A model generated the notes under the pieces. That model saw only the letters and a list, made by a program, of their open reading frames with translations, was not told the origin of the DNA and searched no databases. This document shows, piece by piece, positions 59,006-64,000 of a stretch of 64,000 bases of DNA. The number at the start of each line of letters is the position of its first letter. Position 1 is the stretch's first letter. Both the position numbers and the translations under genes were made by a program. This stretch comes from Chelonoidis abingdonii (Eukaryota > Chordata > Testudines > Testudinidae), in NCBI RefSeq assembly GCF_003597395.2, contig NC_133778.1:10368043-10432042 (forward strand). Direction: 5' to 3'.

Positions 59006-60379
59006 TCATGGCTGCGCCAATTGTAATACAGCTCTGTCGAACGCAGCGTCATCTCTAGCCTGCTGAGTGACGGCATAATGAGATGTGAGTGGGTGGACCG
59101 AGGACCACGTCGCGGCTCTACAGATATCCTGGATCGAGATGTATGCCAGGAAAGCTGCCAAGGATGCCTGCACTTTAGTTGAATGGGCCCTGACAATTGG
59201 CTGCAGAAGGACCTTTGCTAGCTTGCAAGAACGCTTTCTGCAAGAGGTGATCCAGTTGGAAATCCTCCACAAAAAAACCGGAAGGCCCTTCCTCCTATCT
59301 GCTGTAGTGATAAACAGCTGGGTCAATTTATGGAAAGGCTTGGTATGCTACAAGTAAAAAGTCAAGGCCCTCCGGACATCCAGCACGTGCACACGTCTCT
59401 CCTTGGCAGTCTTGTGCAGCTTGAGACAGAACACTGGCAGGAATACATCCTGTCTCATGTGGAAGGAAGATACTACCTTCAGCAGGAAGACTGGGTGGTG
59501 CCACAGCTGGACCTTGTCCTTCTAAAACACCATGTAAAGCTGTTCTAAGATCAAAGCCTTAATTGCTGAGACTTGTCTCACTGATGTCACTGCCACCAAG
59601 AAAACGACCTTCTAGGACAAATAGGAAAGTGAGCAGAAACCCAGTGGCTCGTACCTGCGGGTAAAGCCTCTCGAGGCCCCTCAGGAACCTGACAGTCATG
59701 ACCGTCTGACCTTGGATTGGCTGCTGGAATGCGGAGATGGCCGCAAGGTGCACTCTGATGGAAGAATGCGCCAGACCCTGGTTCCTGAGCTGCACTAAGT
59801 AATCCAAGATGACTGCACTGAAGAACGCAAGGGAGAAATGCCATGCTCTGACGCTCAGTGGGAAAACCTCATCCACTTAGCCAGGTATGTTAGTCTCGTG
59901 GTTGGCTTCCTACTTCCCAGGAGGACATGCTGGACCTCCTCCGAGCAGATACTCTCCTCCAGGTTCAACCACGGAGCATCCACACCAAGAGGTGTGGAGA
60001 CCTGAAGAAGAGGTGTAGGAGCTGACTGTGATCCTGTGACAGCAGGTATGGATGGTAGGGAAGGGGCCAGGGAGGGGCCACCGTCATGTTCATAAGCATG
60101 CTGAACCAATGCTGGCAAGAGGCACGCAGGGGCAATCACAATAACCTGTGCCTTGTCCCTCTTGATCTTTACTAGGACCCGACTGACCAAAGGGATCAGC
60201 GGGAACACGTATATCAGACCCTTGGCCCACGACAGGAGGAAGGCATTAGAGAGGGAGACTTTGCTCAGGCCCTGCAAAACCAATGGTACTTTCTGTTTTG
60301 TCTGGTGGCAAACAGATCTACTTATGGAGTTCCCCACCTCTGGAAGATCATGTGGGTCACCTCTGGGTGGAGCAACCAC
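59006..60379 (-). pseudogene. DIRS tyrosine recombinase remnant
   Basis: Minus-strand pieces are TRLTYLAKWMRFSH (about 59900, N-terminal core-binding start), LDYLVQLRNQGLAHSSIRVH and LAAISAFQQPIQG (about 59800-59700), and near the C-terminus RAHSTKVQASLAAFLAY (about 59200) with ICRAATWSSVHPLTSHYAV (about 59110). The His of the RAHST box and the Tyr of SHY fit the catalytic His and nucleophile Tyr of this family. The segment between 59560 and 59330 is scrambled, so it is non-functional. Confidence 0.8.
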
Positions 60380-60403
60380 TCGTGGTAAGAGGAGAAGTCC
60401 CTG

Positions 60404-60640
60404 CTAGGGCATTCCTGATGCCAGGGAGGTTATGATTCCAGATGGAAGCCATGGCCGATGCAGAAGTCCCAGAGATGGAGTGCCTCTTGGCAGAGAGCCG
60501 ACAAGTGTGCTCCTCCTTGCCTGCTGATGTAGGACATCAAGGCCATATTGTCCGTCAGCACTCTCACCACTTTGCCCAATAGGTGCAGCAGAAGACCCCA
60601 CAGGCCAGCCAGACTGCTCTGAGCTCCTTGACATTTATGT
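60404..60640 (-). pseudogene. DIRS RNase H remnant
   Basis: The minus strand reads GAQSSLAGLWGLL, VVRVLTDNMALMSYISRQGG and LCQEALHLWDFC (about 60610-60445). The central box corresponds to 'D-N-x-t-A-x-x-Y-I-x-x-x-G-G', with the RNase H aspartate and asparagine preserved. Its position directly after RT fits DIRS. The N-terminal glutamate-containing box ('kELxA') is altered to QGAQSS-like sequence. Confidence 0.75.
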
Positions 60641-61276
60641 GTAACGTTGTCTCCTCCGGGGTTCACGTCCCCTGGGTCTGGAGATGTTTGAGGTGCGCCC
60701 CCAACCGAGGTCCAAAGTGTCCAACACTAGCTCAACAATTGGAATGGGACTGTCGAATGGGACTCCTTCCAGGACCTTCTTGCGACCGGTCCACCATCGC
60801 AGCGAGGTGAGAACTGCCGGAGGAATGGTTATGATCTTTTCCAGGTGGTCCCTGGATTGGGAATAGGTCGATGCCAGCCACTGCTGCAGGGACTGCATGC
60901 GGAGTTTGGCATGGCGGACCATGTATGTGCAAGCTGCATTGTGGCCTAGTAGGCACAGGCACATCTGGGCTGTTGTCAGGGGAAACCTGGACACTTCCAC
61001 GATGAGGTCCATCAGGGCCTGAAACCTGTCTAATGGCAGGAACGCTCTTGCCTGGGTCGAGCTGAGCAAGCTCCCGATGAATTCTATCCTTTGAACTGGA
61101 ATTAACGTGGACTTTTTGTGGTGACCAGTAGTCTCAAGGAGTGGCATGTGGCTTGTAGTACAGTGATGTTGTGTTGGACCTGAGCCTTGATGTTGCCTTT
61201 CTCCAGCCAGTCGCCGAGATATGGGTAAATCTGAATACCCCAATGACAGAGATAGGCCGTCACTACCGCCATGCAC
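60635..61276 (-). pseudogene. DIRS reverse transcriptase C-terminal remnant
   Basis: Minus-strand reading gives HWGIQIYPYLGDWLE (about 61240-61200), where the active site YLGD (61221-61210) replaces YLDD. In the neighbouring frame come KSTLIPVQRIEFIGSLLSST and FLPLDRFQALMDLIVEV (about 61110-60990), then CLLGHNAACTYMVRHAKLRM (about 60950) and LRWWTGRKKVLEG (about 60800). A frameshift separates the active site from the rest. The 'K-S-x-L-x-P-x-Q-x-x-x-F-I-G' box and the 'L-x-W-W' box are standard in DIRS RT and connection regions. Confidence 0.85.
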
Positions 61277-61373
61277 TTGGTAAACAGTCTTAGTGCTGTA
61301 GCCAGGCTAACCTAACTGTAAAATGGAGAAAGCGTCTGTGTCCTGGGAAGATCGCTACATGAAAGTATGTTGG

Positions 61374-61632
61374 CTGAACTTCAACACGTTGTTTAAGGAA
61401 ACCAAGAAGCTGACAAGGGACAGTGTGTTAATCAAGTCGTCATGGAAAATAATGAATAATCACTGTGGAAACAAAACCAAGTCACTCCTGCCAAGGATCG
61501 GGTCAGTTTTCCTAGTAGTTTGTGATAACAGTGAATCTTTTGTAACAGCTATCATTTTATAAATGCGAAAGGCTCCCATCACGGCTACTATTTGGGATTT
61601 GCTTCCATGGCAATGAATCTCTAGGGTCATCA
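61374..61632 (+). repeat. Unidentified 260-bp repeat, copy B, with coding-like frame
   Basis: Partner of 54964-55222. The open frame starts at an ATG at 61323 outside the shared part and reads LNFNTLFKETKKLTRDSVLI then KSSWKIMNNHCGNKTK, with the same C-terminal SVFLVVCDNSESF and the same stop position. The shared region begins at ctgaacttc and ends at ggtcat, where an antisense CR1 tail begins. Upstream it is close to the broken edge of the DIRS remnant. Function unknown. Confidence 0.6.
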
Positions 61633-61705
61633 GGAGGTAATCTAGTCCAAGCCCCTGCTCAAAGTAGGACCAATCCCAACTAAATCATCCCAGCCAGGGC
61701 TTCGT
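61633..61705 (-). mobile_element. CR1 3' UTR fragment, antisense
   Basis: caggaggtaatctagtccaa then gcccctgctcaaagtaggac and aactaaatcatcccagccag match the antisense CR1 3' UTR at 51290-51365, but the terminal 30 bases are missing at its left edge. The rest of the window to 63940 is intronic A/T-rich DNA with no gene I can identify. Confidence 0.75.
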
Positions 61706-63944
61706 TATGGTTTCCTCTACAGTGCAAATGCATTGCAGAGGAAAAGGCTCTCTGTGCCCATTTCATCATTCTACCACACTGGCACAGAGCCAACCAAAAA
61801 TTTAGCCCCGTGTAAAAAGGTCACACTGTACATGTATGTTTGTATACATCAATATATGGGATTTTGAATGCCAATAGTACATACATATAGGCTACTTATG
61901 CAGAAAACAATGAAAACATGTCAAACAATTATAGTCAGTAGACTGCTGGGAGACCCAAACAGGTTAGGGACCCATTGGAAATCCGTGAATCTGTGAATAT
62001 ATAGAACTAAAAATAGAAAGAACATGCAAAGTGTATTTTTAAATCATGAATACTATACCTGCATAAAAAAGTATAACAGTATTTGTTCCTCGGAAAAGTG
62101 GGAAGAAACTAGCAGTTTGTGTATTAACAACCGCCCACATAGTATGTGACTGCAGTCGGTGGCTGCAGAACTTGATGCAGAATTGTGCTAGACAGAACTG
62201 AAGCCGTTTCTTGGGAGGGGGGTCTGGGAGAGAGGGGACCGTAGGTTTCTTGCTCTTTTGGTTGTGACAAAACAATCCAAATGGGAACCAAGAGCGCAAC
62301 CCCCCCAGTGCAGTGGCATCTGCAGGATACTAATTCTAAGAAAAAGAGTGACAATTTAAATTTCAGCATATCATTAACTATTCCCCTGCTGATCATTTAT
62401 CTCAGGGTGTTCCAAAATTTCCCCTCTGCTGTACTGAGGTTCTTTAGAATTCAGGACCCTAGATACTGTATTTAGGTCAAGCTGGCTCCAGAGAACACAA
62501 GATTTTGCCTATTAAATATGCAGATTTGCAAGGTTGTACATTGTCAGAGCACATCGCAAATCCCATCCATTTAACCGGGCTTTGGGGAGATGCAAGATGA
62601 TTGGTATTATTAGCATGTGGGCTATTTTATGTAGCAAATGTTAAAAAAATTGTATCTATTTTTTATTTTGATTTATTATTTTTTATATTTGTATGGAGTG
62701 TATTTTATAACTGACAAATATACCTACGTGGTTAAATAAAACTTTGTCTGCATATAAATCAAAATTATGAAAATAAAAACAAACAACATAACATGAGCCC
62801 TGCAGAGTGCTGTGGCTCTGGAGGTCAATGGTGCAGTCCCTAGCATGCTGACCAAAAGCGTGACCATCACTTACTGCTGCAATTGTTTGGGCCAAAGCAT
62901 GGTGAATCCAACGTAAGGCACTTCAGAAGATCAACATGTCAGCACAAAGACTGATTGATGAAGATCTCTCTCTCTCTTTGCCCTGTCACATTGTTTCATG
63001 CTTGTGTTGGTCTAAAAATCATTACTTTGAAAACACCAAAAACACCTTACAGATTTATTTATGCCACCCCAGATAAGGAAAAAATTGCAACTCCAAAATG
63101 CCTCCCTTTCAAATTTAGCAATAGTGACTTAAAATACAAAGTGCTCCTTGTGAAATAGTTTCTCTTGAGATTAAAGAATTTTAAAGCATCTCATTTGTTA
63201 GGAAGACTTTCTTCTGTTCTAGTCACGAACCTTAGCAGGTAGGTAACTCACACCCATTTCACAATCTGCTATCAAATCTACACCAAAATTATGCCTTTGA
63301 CTTGTATAACTATGTTCTCAGATGATGAAAGACTAACTACATAGCGTTTTTCAGTGTGAAAAAATGTAAATTACCAAGTAAGATTTTCCTTTTACAAGAA
63401 AGATGTATTTAACGTTTTGTTTAATTAAAAAAGTCAGACAAAAGCAGCTAAAGAACCACACCATGGAAACTCCCTAAAGAAAACTGTTAAGGAGTACTTC
63501 TTATCTAATAAACTCTAGTTAATTATATTGACAACTGAGACCTTTGCATCTTGTAGCTAACATATGTTTGACAAGACATTTGGTAAAATATCTATCACTT
63601 GGAATCAAGAAAAGGAAATAGTCATATTCACACACAAACTTCTGTTACTTTTTTTTTTTTAAACTAGAGTAGTGATCAACAGTAAAAATCTATTTGTACA
63701 TGCTCAGTAGACATTTATTAGTGCCTGACACTGCAACTTTAATGTTTATTTAAAATACTATTTGTATTACTTACTAACCAAAAGAAAGCAATTTACTTAA
63801 GGTGTGCATCATTCTCTTTATATTTAATTAGATTACAGAATATTTAAAATATTAGTATAAAAACACTTTATTTAGCATGAAAGAAGGAAGAAAGACTGGG
63901 AAACAATTCTTCCTATGCTCATTTACTTTCTTCCCTTCAAAGCA

Positions 63945-64000
63945 ATTCTCACCAACTGGTAGATCGTGATCGACTAATCGATCATGGAGCGTCTGCCAAT
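63945..64000. mobile_element. Start of a hAT-like element cut by the window edge
   Basis: ccaactggtagatcgtgatc then gactaatcgatcatggagcg resembles the terminus of a turtle hAT-type element with 'gatcgcgatcgactggtag' ends. Only about 55 bp is visible. Confidence 0.35.

Larger units (their letters stand above)
58640..61310 (-). mobile_element. DIRS-like retroelement remnant, 3' half, antisense
   Basis: Minus-strand order: RT (61276-60640), RNase H (about 60600-60410), tyrosine recombinase (about 60380-59006), then terminal or internal-complementary repeat sequence (58976-58640). This is the domain order of DIRS elements, which use a tyrosine recombinase in place of an integrase. The gag-like ORF is missing and the element is cut off at about 61310. 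It carries many frame breaks. It lies in an intron upstream of the 33-nt UBE2F exon, in the gene's sense orientation. Confidence 0.85.

Noticed and set aside
56845..64000. Search for the preceding UBE2F exon encoding the ICLSLLREHS...TRTLK region.
   Set aside because: No matching minus-strand sequence found; it must lie outside the window or was missed by eye.
1..64000. CRISPR arrays, prokaryotic operons, phage modules, rRNA or true tRNA genes.
   Set aside because: None present; the only tRNA-like sequences are SINE heads without a full cloverleaf.

Overview
The window looks like nuclear DNA from a cryptodiran turtle. It carries a tRNA-headed SINE with a CR1-like tail (the 'tortoise Pol III' SINE type), many CR1 LINE remnants in both orientations, two DIRS-like tyrosine-recombinase retroelement remnants, Penelope-like tails, hAT and Tc1/mariner-type MITEs, and retroviral LTRs. 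Exons are tiny and introns large. There is no bacterial or phage signal; nearly all short ORFs are chance or transposon-derived.

One host gene is recognised: the 3' half of UBE2F, the NEDD8-conjugating E2 enzyme, on the minus strand. Three coding exons are visible, at 56812-56844 (33 nt), 53549-53611 (63 nt) and 23912-23962 (last 51 nt including stop). A 3' UTR of about 1.27 kb follows, ending at a good poly(A) site near 22645. The exons join in frame and have consensus splice sites. The introns between them are about 3.2 kb and 29.6 kb. Earlier exons must lie beyond 64000.

Layout: 1-22640 is downstream intergenic DNA. It holds hAT MITEs (250, 6551, 13281), a Tigger-like MITE (7471), two SINEs (4005, 20928; the second split by an inverted SINE piece), abutting CR1 fragments (about 8100-9060), antisense CR1s (12326-13200, 20190-20560), and a long antisense CR1 (about 16752-20017). 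That CR1 keeps pieces of ORF1, endonuclease and RT, has lost its RT core, and was later hit by a 5-bp-TSD MITE and a Penelope-like tail. 22645-23962 is the UBE2F end. 23963-53548 is the giant last intron, with a non-LTR RT relic (25.0-25.7 kb), an antisense DIRS relic (25.7-28.5 kb), Penelope-like inverted structures (31.1 and 50.9 kb), a retroviral LTR with leader and gag start (33.46-34.36 kb), hAT elements (39963, 43144), plus-strand CR1 3' ends (44.2 and 48.8 kb) and a second LTR (52672). 53612-64000 holds the smaller intron and part of the next, with a second antisense DIRS relic (58.6-61.3 kb) flanked by two related copies of an unidentified 260-bp repeat (54964, 61374) that share a reading frame.

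The most interesting items are four Penelope-like tails, all in inverted or head-to-head arrangement and several with hammerhead-like cores (CTGANGA, stem, GAAA), the coding-like 260-bp repeat pair, and the two DIRS relics. No complete new gene system was found.
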